Shown here: positions 20,970 to 32,586 of the stretch, in pieces
Layout: each line of letters begins with the position of its first letter
How positions within the stretch are numbered: the stretch's first letter is position 1
Position numbers and translations under genes: made by a program
Notes under the pieces: generated by a model
Told to the model about the DNA's origin: nothing
The model's database searches: none
Seen by the model: the letters and a program-made list of their open reading frames with translations, nothing else
Assembly (NCBI GenBank): GCA_001599815.1
Contig: BCIA01000003.1
Coordinates: forward strand, 3,906,001-3,970,000
Source of the DNA: Furcasterigmium furcatum
Lineage: Eukaryota; Ascomycota; Sordariomycetes; Glomerellales; Plectosphaerellaceae
Direction of reading: 5' to 3'
DNA: 64,000 bases

Positions 20970-23900
20970 GATTGTGGCCCGCGTACTGTGGTGAGACTCG
21001 TGAGAGGGAAGTATGTTGCCGGTAAGCATGTGTCGTCGAGGGATGAGTGGTAGGTGAATGGTGCGCTTTTTGAAATACAGCGACTTCGTACAACGTGCCG
21101 TCCAAACGAAACGGCACTCAGAACGCGAATAAACAGGAAATCCTTCAGGCAAATATGACTAGGTGTGGTGAGTTTGGGAATCGAGCCCAGTCGCTGGAAG
21201 TGAATGCACTCGTTTGCTTTATAAGGCGTTGAAAAATCCTGGGAGGCGAACGGGGAGGCGTCGTTAATTCCGGGGTGAGCACTAATTGTGGGTCACGGAC
21301 AGAGCCGACCATGACTCATCATGAGTTCCTGCTTGATCAAGTTAGTCCGGATGGATGTTGAGGCTGGCCTCGACTGAGGACGAAGCATTTCAACTCTCAC
21401 AGAATGGGCCGCGAAGCAGATGTTGGCTTTTGACATTTGACAGATCAGATTATCAAGGCCTCCCTCGGCCCTATCTACAACCGTGACCTTTCAACGTAGA
21501 TGAGACGAGCGCCGGTCCTGACAACATCTCCAGATCATAGGATAAAGGCTGCGAGTGGTGCCTCTTTCCTCTTCCAGATTGCCCGAAAGCAATGGTGAGT
21601 CACTCACTGAGCATCATCTGCTTCTGACCTTTTTTGGCTTTGAATTGGCCAATGAGCACCGATAAATCCATCCCAATTCCAATGGGTACCTACAGCGTAA
21701 TCTGCACAGCGCATTCTGACTCACTGCACCGTCCCGTCCATCCACTCGAATCCTCCAGCTTCTTCTCCTCGGCGCAACATTCCAGCATGCACCCAAGCTT
21801 AGTAGTGATAAGGTGTCGGCTTTACCTATTCTTTCAACCCGAACTTGCAAGCCGCCGAAGATGGCTTCCACGGTCGCTGCAGAGTCTCACGACACATCTC
21901 TCTGGTGATGGGCTCCCGTAGCGGCGCGTCGGTCCCAAGCAGCGTCCCGAACGCTTGCTTCGGTATTGGAACTGCGTGTCACCCTTCACATGACCTCGCC
22001 TGTACCTGACCGAAAAGCCACGAGCGCACTGCAGCTTCTGTCATGTACCAGAAATAGCTGCAGTGACGCAGAACTCTGCGAACGGCGTTGGACAGCATGA
22101 GAATCCCGTCAGGGCTCAGATCCTGCCATGAGGCTGAACCTGAGAAAGATTGCGCGAGGGTGCCGGCTCCCATATTTATGTCAGAGAAACAGGGCTGGCG
22201 AGAGAAGTCATATGCTGCTGTGACATCCGTGAATATGAATTCCCCAGAGGCGATGATGCATGGCGTCGGGAAGCTGAAAGCCTCGTGTGATGTGAACTGA
22301 GAAGCAGAAGAGGAATGGTCGTGAATATTCCGATTTGTCCAAGGTTTGGGTTACCGGCTGCGTTGTCCTCGGCCCCAAATCGAAAATTATACTCCCTCGC
22401 AGCTTCATGTGGCATTGGGACTGGAACTGGGCTGACTGCATGGGCTTTACTGATCCGATGTGCATTCGATTCGCCAAGATATGGAGGTGTGGGGTGTGTC
22501 CCTGGGCTGGACGTCCTCCTGGACACATCGAGATGGTTCCTTGAGATCGACTGGAGACAGCCGTTGACGCATCAGATTCGACGATACGTCCATGTCACCA
22601 TGGAGTTGCATTCAAACAATACAAAAGGCCAGCGGCTACGGCGACAGACCTCGACTTGACGTTGTTTAGCTTGTCGAGAACAGGCCCGTCAAGCACGAAT
22701 GGGCATATATGCGCCGTGATATCAGCATCTCAAGTTGCTGCTGCAACACAAAAGGGCTCACCGGACTGCATTGCCCAAGTCTAGGCTCTGTTCACCGGCA
22801 GGACCCCCCACAGAAATGGCATGATCGAGGGGAGAATATTGAACCGAGCTGAAAGGGACGTCGTACTGCATGCCGACCGGCTTTCTTACAGGGCTGACAG
22901 GCTCTGGCTGGGTCGTAAGGCGGGCGAGGGATTTTGCCCGGATGCTGACGCCGGAGGGGACTGGCTTGCGAAACTACTGACGTAGTCATCGCGTCTTGGT
23001 TGTCTCATGAATACGAGATGCTATCGACAAGCTGCATGCACGCTGGCAAACTCGCACCAGCCAGACATCTCCAGACGAAGGCTGAACACCATCCCGCCCA
23101 CACCCGCCCGTTGGTGTGGCGGCCGCGCTACTGGCACACATGGTTAGCACAGGCACCGGGTAAGAAGGCGACTAATGGCCGTTGAGATTCACCCGCCATT
23201 ATGTCGAGCTATTGGGAGCTAGCCTGGGCGGCAATCGGCAAGGATAGCGAGGTCGCGAACGACAAAAGATTAACAGAGGCCACCCCAAGCCCGAGCCCCT
23301 GAAGAAATCTTCTAGCAGGTAGCAAATGCCCAGGGGAGGCTCATGGGGACGTGGCCAGGCTAGCCAGTGCCCGGGGTCTCGGCAGTGACACCCTGAAAGG
23401 GTCAGCTGTGCGATACGGCTATTCTTGGGCCGCACTGGCGGCCGAGATTCTCTATCGGCCTTGGCGACGGGGCCGGGCAGATCAGTCGTGCCCAGGGCCC
23501 AGGATGCCAGGGTCTGCATGGCTTATGCTGGGGGCAGACTGATAATCCCCTCCCGCGAGAAGGTGATTGTTGATGCCTGTGACAGAATTGCGACGGCACC
23601 CTCCCTTCGGCTGTGATCCATCCCACGCCCGTTTGTCTCCGAACAGGGGGGGCCAGTGTGCCAGGCAGCCTGGCAGATTCCGCCATGGCCTGATGATGGA
23701 CAGATATGGAGAGAGGCGAGCCGTCGAAAGCAATTGAATGCCAAGTTCAGCTGAAAGGCTATCGGGCTCGGTTATCACTTGAATGTCTTGACCAAGCGGG
23801 CGAGGCCACGGCAGTGCCCTGTCGCCATGTGAGGGGGTCGAGAGCGAGCAAGACACCAAGGAAGAACGCGGCAGAAGAAATCCTCCCGCCTCGTAGTTCG

Positions 23901-25211
23901 CAGCTTGTAGCCAGACACCTGCCAGGAACTGGAGTGGAAATTGGGAGATGATTCCGGGTGCTTATTCTTGGGTTCTGGCGTCAACGGTCGTCAAAAAACG
24001 AGAAAGCCACACGGCGCTACAAAAGTGGAGGGGAAAGGGGGGACCTCCATGTTTGACCGTTGCGTGGCGTACCTAGGACCTGAAGATCCGGCCCGTGGTT
24101 TAGGTAGGCACCTCCCGTCCATACCTTCCCGCCAAACTATTGACCGTTTTTTGGGGCAGGGGACCCGAGATGGAGGGGTCGGGCGAACCTGCCAGCCGAA
24201 CATCAAGACAAGACAGCGGAAGCCAGTGGATTTCCATCCCCGCCATGGACCTTTCCTTCTTCAACTCCGTACAGCTCGACAACTCTCCTTTCGTCAAGAT
24301 GGCCACACCATGGGAACATCTCATGTCACCCAGAATGTTCCTATATTGATGTGGCGCACCTAGCCCCGAGGGGACGCGCCCAAAGACCGCCGTGCAATCC
24401 AGGGCGAGCGGCTGAGCTGGTTCGGCGGCCCATCGCTTCGGGCCCTTTCCGCATCACCTCCCTCAAGCACCTCAAGCATGGAAGTACCTTACTGAGGCCG
24501 AGGCCCTGCAAAAGCAACGTTCCCCCATGCGTCCCGTGGCGTTCTGCGGTGGGTTGAGCCCCTGACCTGGCGGCCGGCCCCTTCCCCTTTTCGTCCGTCT
24601 GCTGCAGACCAGCGTGGTCGCCGCCATGGCTGCCTCTCTGCCTATCGCTGTCCAAACCTCCCCAGAACGAGGTCACTTTCTCGTATTCTCATTCCCCGTC
24701 TTGCCCGCCCAACCCATATCACTGGCTTGCCCTGGGTACTCACTGCATACCGTCTAACCCCTGGTCGGCATTGGGCGGGCATCTGCATCTCGGGGAAAAG
24801 GGGGTTGCTTTCACTCCCACACCGCGACAACTTCCCCAAAAGTAAGCAGCGGACGCGCCACGGCCATGGCAACCGAGCACCTGGGCCCTCGAGCTCCTGC
24901 TGCCGCTGTCCATGCTGGGTAGCAGTCCTCGGCATCATGTCCAATCTCCACTAGCTCGCTGGCTGGGTGGGCGTGTTATCCATGCCCGTCCACCCGTTCG
25001 CGGACCGTCCGCCCTCGACATGCGCCTGTATGCATACAGATAGCTTTACGACACAGACCGACCTGTCAGCCTTATTCTCGTATATTAGTTGGCTTGCCCC
25101 CGCCCGTCTTAGGCTGAGCTCTGGCATCTTAACGGTCTTCCCCTCTTTTCGACCTTTCCCTTCGATTTCTGTGCTGTTACTTGCCTCTGGGCAAGCATAG
25201 CATCCTTCACC
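20970..25211. other. 4.2-kb gene-poor divergent region
   Basis: Between the divergent FAP1-like and WSC-glyoxal oxidase genes. All ORFs are short (under 145 codons), overlap on opposite strands and match nothing known to me. A GGCTCGATTCC sequence on the minus strand near 21180 resembles a tRNA B box, but no cloverleaf surrounds it. CT-rich DNA at 25130-25200 suits the leader of the glyoxal oxidase gene. I see no transposon remnants. Confidence 0.5.
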
Positions 25212-28200
25212 ATGAGGGCATCACAGCTATCGTTCGTTGTTCTGTCCTCCGCGGCACTGGCCAGCGCCACGGCCTCTCGCCTTGACAAGCGAGACCCTCC
25301 GGAGGAGATTGAGGGCGGCTGGGAGTACCAGGGATGCTACGTGTGAGTGTCAATTCGCTTTTGAAGCTCAATTGGAGCTCATAAGGAGGCATTGGCTGAC
25401 TTCTACCAAGTGATGTGCCCGGCCGGACCCTCAGGGGCGCCGCCACCTCCGACCCCGAGATGACCAACGAGATGTGCACATCGTTCTGTGCTTCGCGAGG
25501 CTTCTCTTATGCTGGCACGGAATGGTTCCAGGAATGCTGTAAGTGCAGCTTGTCGGGTTGTTGTGTGGCTACTCCTAACATACTCCAGACTGCGGCAATG
25601 CTCTCTTCACCGGCGGTGTCCTGGCCAACGAACTGGACTGCAGCACCCCTTGCGCCGGAGACAGCACTCAGCCCTGCGGTGGTGGCAACAGGCTGACTCT
25701 GTACTTTACCGGGCAATCTTCTGGCCCTGTCGTCAACCCTGGTGTCAATGGATGGGAGTCCATGGGCTGCTACAGGTTGGTTCCCCAAATCTCCAAGTGC
25801 GGAGTGCAGTGTACTAATGCCGTGGGCGTAGCGAAGGGGCCACCGGCCGTACCCTGTCCTATCGCGCGGGCTCTCTTCCTTCCACTACGATGACCGTGGC
25901 AACGTGCCTGGCGGCTTGCGAGGCGGCGAACTACATTCTTGCCGGCTTGGAATACGGCGGAGAATGCTGTAAGTGACGGGACGGGAACTCCAAGGAACAC
26001 AAGTCTAACGTCTACAGACTGCGGCAACAGCATAACAGGGGGAGGCGCTCCCGCTATTGACGGCTGCAACATGCTCTGCAACGGCAACTCGACTGAATAC
26101 TGCGGTGGCCCGGATCGCCTGAATGTCTATAACTTCGAGGGCCAGTTTGAGCCCCCCACGACCACCACATCGACACCTGAACCGACTGACCCTGGCGCGA
26201 GCTCGACTGGCGATGCCACGAGCACTAGGACTGCAGTTCCTACTGGGCCGAGCCAGCCTGAAGTTGTCGGATCGTACACCTGGTACGGATGCCAGACGGA
26301 GGGCACCGGTATTCGGGCTCTCAATGGGCGAGCTACTGCCTCTGATACCATGACTCTCGAGACTTGTGAAACTTTCTGCACAGGATTCACGTACTTCGGA
26401 ACTGAGTACGGTCGTGAATGTAAGTCTAGAGTTGGCTGTAGAAGACATGCCGGCAAGTATGCTGACTTTCACAGGCTACTGTGGCAACAGGTTCGAGACT
26501 GGCTCCACGGCCGTCTCCGCCGCTGACTGCAACATGCTTTGCGCGGGAGACACTACCCAGTATTGCGGTGCTGGCAATCGTCTCTCGGTTTACTCTCTGG
26601 ATGGCTCCAGCCCCTCTGGCACTGGCACCACCACTGGTTCGGCGACTAGGACTACCACGACTGCCTCCACCACCTCCAGACCTGCCGCCACCGGCTTCCC
26701 AGCGGGCTGGTCTGAGCAGGGCTGCTGGGTTGATGGCGTCTCTGGCCGCATCCTGTCCTACCAGGCTCCCGATTCTGCGGAGCTGACGCTCCAGAGCTGC
26801 GCTGCCCACTGCTCCGATCGTGGTTACGCCATTGCCGGCGCAGAATACAGCACGCAGTGCTTCTGCGGCAATGGCATCATCAACGGTGGCGTCCGCGCCA
26901 CCAGCGACTCTCAGTGCAACACCCCGTGCTCTGGAAACAGTGCTCAGATGTGCGGAGGAGGTGATCGCATGACCATCATCTCGAACGGCCCGCCCCAGAG
27001 TCAAGGCCCTCCGGGCCCCCAACTCAGCGGCTTCAAGGGCGATTGGGAGTACCAGGGCTGTGTCACTGGAACTGTCCCAAGGGGACAGGAGACTATCCGT
27101 ACGTTCTACTGGCAGGTCCTATTCCCCGATATCATGACTCCCAGCATGTGCCTTGATCGTTGCGCCGAGTTTGGATACGCCGCTGCCGGTCTGGAGTACG
27201 GAGAAGAGTGCTACTGCGGCGATGCTGCCAACATTGAGGACGTCGGCGCCACTTTCCGCCCCGAGAGCGAGTGCAATATTCTCTGCGCCGGCAACTCTTC
27301 GTCCATCTGCGGCGGTGGCTCCCGCATGACAACCTACTTCTGGGTTGGCGACAACCCGCTGTACTCATGGGACTTCCCTCAGGATCCTGCCGAGGCCGGC
27401 TCCTACGAGTTTCTCATCGGAGGCGTCTGCATTCCTCTGATGACCATGGAGTCGATCACCGGCAAGGTCACCTTCCTCGAGAAATGGGGTACCGGTCCCG
27501 AGAACTCCACCGGTGCCTACGAGCTTGATCTCTCTCTCACACCGAGCATCGACCTGGCGTGGCGTGAGATGCACGTTAAGACTGACATCTTCTGCTCCTC
27601 GGGAGTCATTCTCCCCGACAAGGCTGGTCGCCAGCTCACTGTCGGTGGCTGGTCCGGAGCCTCCACCTATGGTGTTCGCCTTTATGCCCCTGACGGCTCA
27701 CCCGGCGTCAACGGCACCAACGACTGGCAGGAGGACGTTAACCGCCTCTCCCTCCAGCACGGCCGTTGGTATCCCACGTCGATAATGATGGCGAATGGTT
27801 CCATCTTTGTTATTGGCGGCCAGATTGGTGCCAACGATGCTGCGGTTCCCACCATCGAGCTTCTCCCCTACACCGGTTCTGCACCTCTCTACATGGACTG
27901 GCTGGAGCGCACTGATCCCAACAACCTGTACCCCTTCTGCGCCGTCCTGCCCAGCGAGCACATCTTCGTTGCCTACTGGAACGAAGCGCGTATCCTCGAC
28001 AAGGTCACCTTCGACACCATTGCCATCCTTCCCGACATCCCCGGCGCCGTCAACAACCCCATGGGTGGCCGTACTTATCCCTTGGAGGGTACAGGTGTTC
28101 TCCTCCCCCAGCACGCCCCCTATGACGAGCCTCTTGGTATTTTCATCTGCGGTGGATCGACTGAGGGTGCCGCCACGGCCCTGGACAACTGCGTCACCAT

Positions 28201-28936
28201 CTATCCCGAGGCCGACGAACCGGAGTGGGTGATAGAACGCATGCCCTCGCGGCGTGTCATCTCCTGTATGGCTCCCCTCCCCGACGGCACCTACCTCATC
28301 AACAACGGTGCTTTCCATGGTGTCGCCGGCTTTGGTCTTGCTACCGGACCCAACCTGAATGCCCTGCTCTACGACCCGACGAAGCCCGTCGGTGCGCGTA
28401 TCACTGTCATGGCCAACACCACCATCGCCCGCATGTACCATTCCGAGTCGATCACGCTGCTTGACGGCCGCGTCCTCGTGTCTGGCTCTGACCCGGATGA
28501 TGCTGTCAACCCCCAGGAGTACCGCGTCGAGGTCTTCAACCCACCCTACCTTCTCAACGGTAAGCCGAGGCCGACTTTCACCCTTACCAACCGGGACTGG
28601 GCGTATGATGAGGAGATCACTTTCACACTGGGCGGCGCAGCTGTCAATGGTGCCATCCAGGTCTCTCTGCTGGGTGCTGTTTCGTCCACACACGGCAACT
28701 CGATGGGTGCCCGTACCATCTTCCCCGCGGTGACTTGCACGGGTACCACGTGCCGCGTCACTGCGCCCCCGGGACCGGGTGTGTGCCCTCCGGGCTGGTT
28801 CCAGTTCTTCGTGCTCGATGGCGGTGTTCCGGCAGTCGGTGTCTATGTCCGTATTGGCGGCGATCCCGCGGAGCTGGGCAACTGGCCGGACGTTCCTGGC
28901 TTCGACACGCCTGGCCTTGGCCCGGTGGAGTTTTAA
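25212..28936 (+). CDS. Secreted glyoxal oxidase with five N-terminal WSC domains (copper radical oxidase, AA5_1-like)
   Basis: Extracellular copper-radical enzyme oxidising aldehydes such as glyoxal or methylglyoxal with release of H2O2, tethered to wall glycans by WSC domains. Exons are 25212-25342, 25411-25538, 25589-25775, 25832-25968, 26018-26419 and 26475-28936 (1,148 aa). A signal peptide (LSFVVLSSAALASATA) precedes a KR site. Five WSC modules lie at about residues 34-130, 145-240, 275-375, 402-497 and 517-615, each with the GC..EC(Y/F)CG..C...C.G pattern, linked by Thr/Ser/Pro-rich stretches. The oxidase (about 624-1148) keeps the expected copper ligands and radical: Cys about 702 (DIFCSSG), Tyr about 761 (RWYPTS), Tyr-His about 983-984 (MYHSES) and His about 1068 (SSTHGNS), then a DUF1929-type domain. 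Intron 1 uses a CAAG acceptor; the others are canonical. No GPI signal. Confidence 0.95.
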
Positions 28937-31601
28937 GGGTGTCTCTTGACGAAGTTGACACTTTTCCGCGGCTTCGTGTACAAAACCTGAGGGGGATGGA
29001 TGGCTTGGATGGGACAGCATACATACGAGAACAGGCGGCAAACGCCCGGGACACTCATTGCACATTTTGACTAGTAATCCTAATCAAGCTTCGTTCACCA
29101 TGGACGGCTGAGATATGAGTCGTACTACATACTTGGCGCCTGTGATGCAGTCATGTCGAGGACCTGAATCTGAAGCATCATCGCCACGATGTGGACCAGG
29201 GCTGACCGCGCCCCGAGCGCGGGTCAGCAGCAGCAGGAAGAAGCAGAGGAGCTCTGACCCTTGTGGTTATCGGGTCTGATATGGTCGGGAGCTGTCAAGC
29301 TGGGCTTTTGAAACGGGGGAGCAAGATCGGCGAAACATTTACTGGCGAGGTGGTTCGCGAGAGCTCGTGGGTTCGGGGAGGGCACGGACGTATCATTATG
29401 AGGATGGCAGGCTGGTGAAACTGGGAGGAACCGGCGCTGGGAGGCAGGTCGGGTGGGTTCCAGGTGGCCTTCCGGAAGCGGGAGGAAGATGAAACGGCGC
29501 CGGCGCGGTGGGGGTCGGTTCTCTCGTCCGAGGTGGGTGGCCCGGGAGGCTGAGAGCCTAGAGGTTATTCGATGGGGCCCGGGTGATGAAGGTTTCCGGT
29601 AGCGAAGGGGACGATGCATGAGCACTGATGATGAGGGGACTTTTGTGAGTGGTATTGGGGGCGGTTTGGGGGTTTCCCGGGAGATGACATGGAGAGAAGA
29701 TGCGCGACTCGGAAGACGGGAGTTTGCTTGGTGTTATTCTTGGACGGGTGCCAGCTTCGATGAGGGCATCGCGTGTAGAAAGCGGCGGCGAGGTGCATGG
29801 GGGCGGAGGCGATGAGGGGCACAGCAGCGCATCGCGAATAATAATAATTACCCGATGTCGGGGAGAAAGAAAGAAATGCGACGGGCTAATGGGCCTGCGC
29901 GTGAGAGCCCAGAGATGGGTGACAAGCAATAGGGGGTTGGCGGCGGTTGCAGGCGGCGGGCCAATCGGGACGATGGTAAAGTGTCGATACGCGCGAAGGG
30001 TGTGACGGAGTTGTGCGATGTCAGCAGCATTGGGCGAGTGATGTGTCGCCGAGGGGGAGATGTGAGAGCGAGATTGGGCTGTTACACGCAGAGAGATCCT
30101 ACGTGGTGTTTTGATGGGCGGCGACAGGGGGTGGGCTGGAGAAACATCTACGAAGGGACAAGTGCTGATGGGTGAAACAACAGGGGATGCATCGTGGAAT
30201 TACCAAGGAAGGGAGGGGCTCCAGTGCGAGCGAGGATAGACAGGAAGAGGAGGTATGAGAGGGTTCGATGGTTGTCAGCCTGGGTGTGTCTCGGACATCA
30301 GATTATCTTCGAAGCATGAAGTGCCCAGAGAGAGAAGTCGTATATGAGGTTGCGCGGCTCTTCAGTTGATTGCTGGGCAGCCTCAGGTACGGCGTGGCGG
30401 GAGCTGGGCAGTCAGTGTTTAGTGTTAGCGGTAGGTTGGCCACTCCGATCAGGCTCCCCGTGGAGAGGGGACGGCAGATAGAGTGGAGAGGACCTGAGGG
30501 GCAGAGGAGATCCGGGCGCTTGGATGCAAGGAGAGTCCCGGGGTTGGAGTGCACATCACCCGCCCAGCTGGCGCAAGAACGCAAAGCCTGGCTGGGGGTG
30601 TTCGGATGAATGACCCTGAGCAGCACGGATCATGTTTCTCGTTTCTCCTCCTCCTCCTGCGGTCTTGAAAGAAAGGGCTGGAGGCGCAGAGACATTGCCC
30701 CGGCTGCCTTGGGAGAGGACTGATACTGTCCCGGAATACGACGACGGGTGGCTTTTCTCTGTGCCGTCGCCGCTGGAACCCCAAGCCACCCGATATACAG
30801 ACAGACAGACGGAGAGATGGACAACCAGCCTGCTGGTACGACCAGATGGCCCCAGCCCCTCCGTGATCAAAGACGGCGGCGGAGGTGACACTGGCCACTC
30901 TTTGTCCGCTGCACCGCAGTTTCGATAAAACATCCGCCCTTCTTGTTGGCCCCTTGGCGCACGCCTTTGAGCGATGGCGTGTAAGTGAGATCGGCACTGA
31001 CACCACCCGCCCGCCGCAACACACACGCCCCCTGAAATCTATCGTCATCCATCACCAAGAGTCTTCCTTCACACATCATAGTACAAGCCTACTTACTAGT
31101 CCTTGTATTCCATGGACCGAAGCCCCCCGTGTATCCAAGCACACATCCCTGCCACCCCGTCCCCGTCCCCGCGTGGCCTTGCCCTCCGTGTGTCACTGCC
31201 TCGTCCCTTCCCCGACAACCCGAGCACTCACTCCTGCTAGTGCAGGCCCGTAGCTGCCATCTTGGTCCCTACCTTGGTTGCTTGGTACCTTGCAAGGGTA
31301 GATCCCACATACTACTTAGAGGCCGGCCGCCTTCCCGTTTCACACACCAGCTTCCTTCCTTTCCCGTACTCTTCAGGTTCTTCCCCATCTCAACTCTGTG
31401 GATCAGTGCCGGTCGTTCTCGATCCCTCTTCTGAATCGGTTCTCATTCGTTTCGTTCTTCAACTCCCTGCGCCTTAAGAACTCGCCCTCTGTTGCGCCCT
31501 CAGCTCTACCACTCCTACCGCTACTCACCTCGCCTCCTCGTAATCTTCGACAACCACCCCCACAGCTCGTTTCTCGTTTTGCACCTATTCGCACATAAAA
31601 A
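28937..31601. other. 2.7-kb intergenic region upstream of the Cu-SOD gene
   Basis: 3' end of the glyoxal oxidase gene followed by the SOD promoter. Short overlapping ORFs on both strands (for example 29224-29625 minus, 30449-31048 minus) look non-coding. A CT-rich tract runs from about 31320 to 31600, ending ACATAAAAA just before the SOD ATG, consistent with a leader. No RNA gene or repeat recognised. Confidence 0.5.
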
Positions 31602-32586
31602 ATGCGCACTCAGGCTGTTCTCCCGATCGTCTTGGCCGCGGCCGTTGGCCGTGTGGCTGCCCAGGAGGAGCCCATCACCGGCGTACGTTTCACTCGACTC
31701 TGGCCACCATGGCCCTGCATGGCACATCGCTGACCCGATATATTAGGAGCTCGGAGACGCCCCCTTCGTCGACGGCAACCCTCCCGGCCTCGTCTATGAG
31801 GCTGTCCTGCCCGAGGACCCCTGGTTCCCCGGCGTCAACGTCGAGGGCAACGTCAAGGGCTCCATCGTTGCTACCTCTGCCCCTGATGGCGTTGGCGTTG
31901 AGTTCAAGGTCTCCTTCTCCAACCTCCCCAAGGAGGGCGGTCCTTTCTGTAAGGCCTCACTCAGGCAGTCTCTCGATATCAGAGCGTATTACTGACACGC
32001 GCCAGCCTACCACCTCCACGTCGCTCCCGTCCCCGAGAACGGCAACTGCACTCAGACCCTGGCCCATCTTGACCCCTACATTCGTGGCCAGGCCATCCCT
32101 TGCGACCCAGCTGCCCCCGAGACCTGCGAGGTTGGCGACCTGAGCGGCAAGCACGGCCTCATCGAGTCCGCCCAGGACCCCTTCGAGGCCACCTACATCG
32201 ACCGCTTCAGCTCTCTCATCGATGGCCAGGGCGCCTTCTTCGGCAACCGCAGCGTCGTCTTCCACTTCAACTCGAACCTCACCCGCATCACCTGCGCCAA
32301 CTTCGAGCTCAAGGCCAAGGGCACCCCTCTGCCCCCTCCCCACTCGGACAACTGCACCGACATTGCGAAGCCCACCTACCCCCCTGGCGAGGGCTACCCT
32401 CCTCCCGAGGGCGAGGACGACTACTCCTCGAGCATCATTCCCGGCGTGCCTTCGCCTACCGGCGGCATCCCCAGCAGCAGCGCCTCCGAGAGCTTTGTGC
32501 CCGTGCCAACCGCCGGCGCCGCCCTGACCGCCGTGCCTTTCGCACTCCTCGGCGCCGTCTTCGTGGCTGGAATCCTCGGCATGTAA
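31602..32586 (+). CDS. GPI-anchored extracellular Cu superoxide dismutase
   Basis: Converts superoxide to H2O2 and O2 at the cell surface. Exons are 31602-31682, 31747-31948 and 32006-32586 (287 aa); introns are GTACGT...TAG (phase 0) and GTAAGG...CAG (phase 1). A signal peptide, AVLPIVLAAAVGRVAAQ, starts the protein. The SOD domain has the copper HxH pair in SYHLHVAPV, a conserved Cys and His in NCTQTLAHLDPY, GDLSGKHG, and SVVFHF as the further copper-ligand region, followed by TRITCANF. This is the arrangement of fungal surface Cu-only SODs (Candida SOD4/SOD5 type) rather than cytosolic SOD1. The C-terminus is Ser/Pro-rich and ends with a hydrophobic tail (AVPFALLGAVFVAGILGM) typical of GPI attachment. 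Several N-glycosylation sites (NCT, NRS, NLT) are present. It is co-oriented with the glyoxal oxidase. Confidence 0.94.

Noticed and set aside
21170..21250. Possible tRNA on the minus strand (B-box-like GGCTCGATTCC)
   Set aside because: The T-arm half-forms (4 of 5 pairs), but no A box, anticodon stem-loop or acceptor stem can be drawn.
27698..29065. 455-codon minus-strand ORF opposite the glyoxal oxidase
   Set aside because: Antisense shadow of a complete catalytic domain with all copper ligands on the plus strand.
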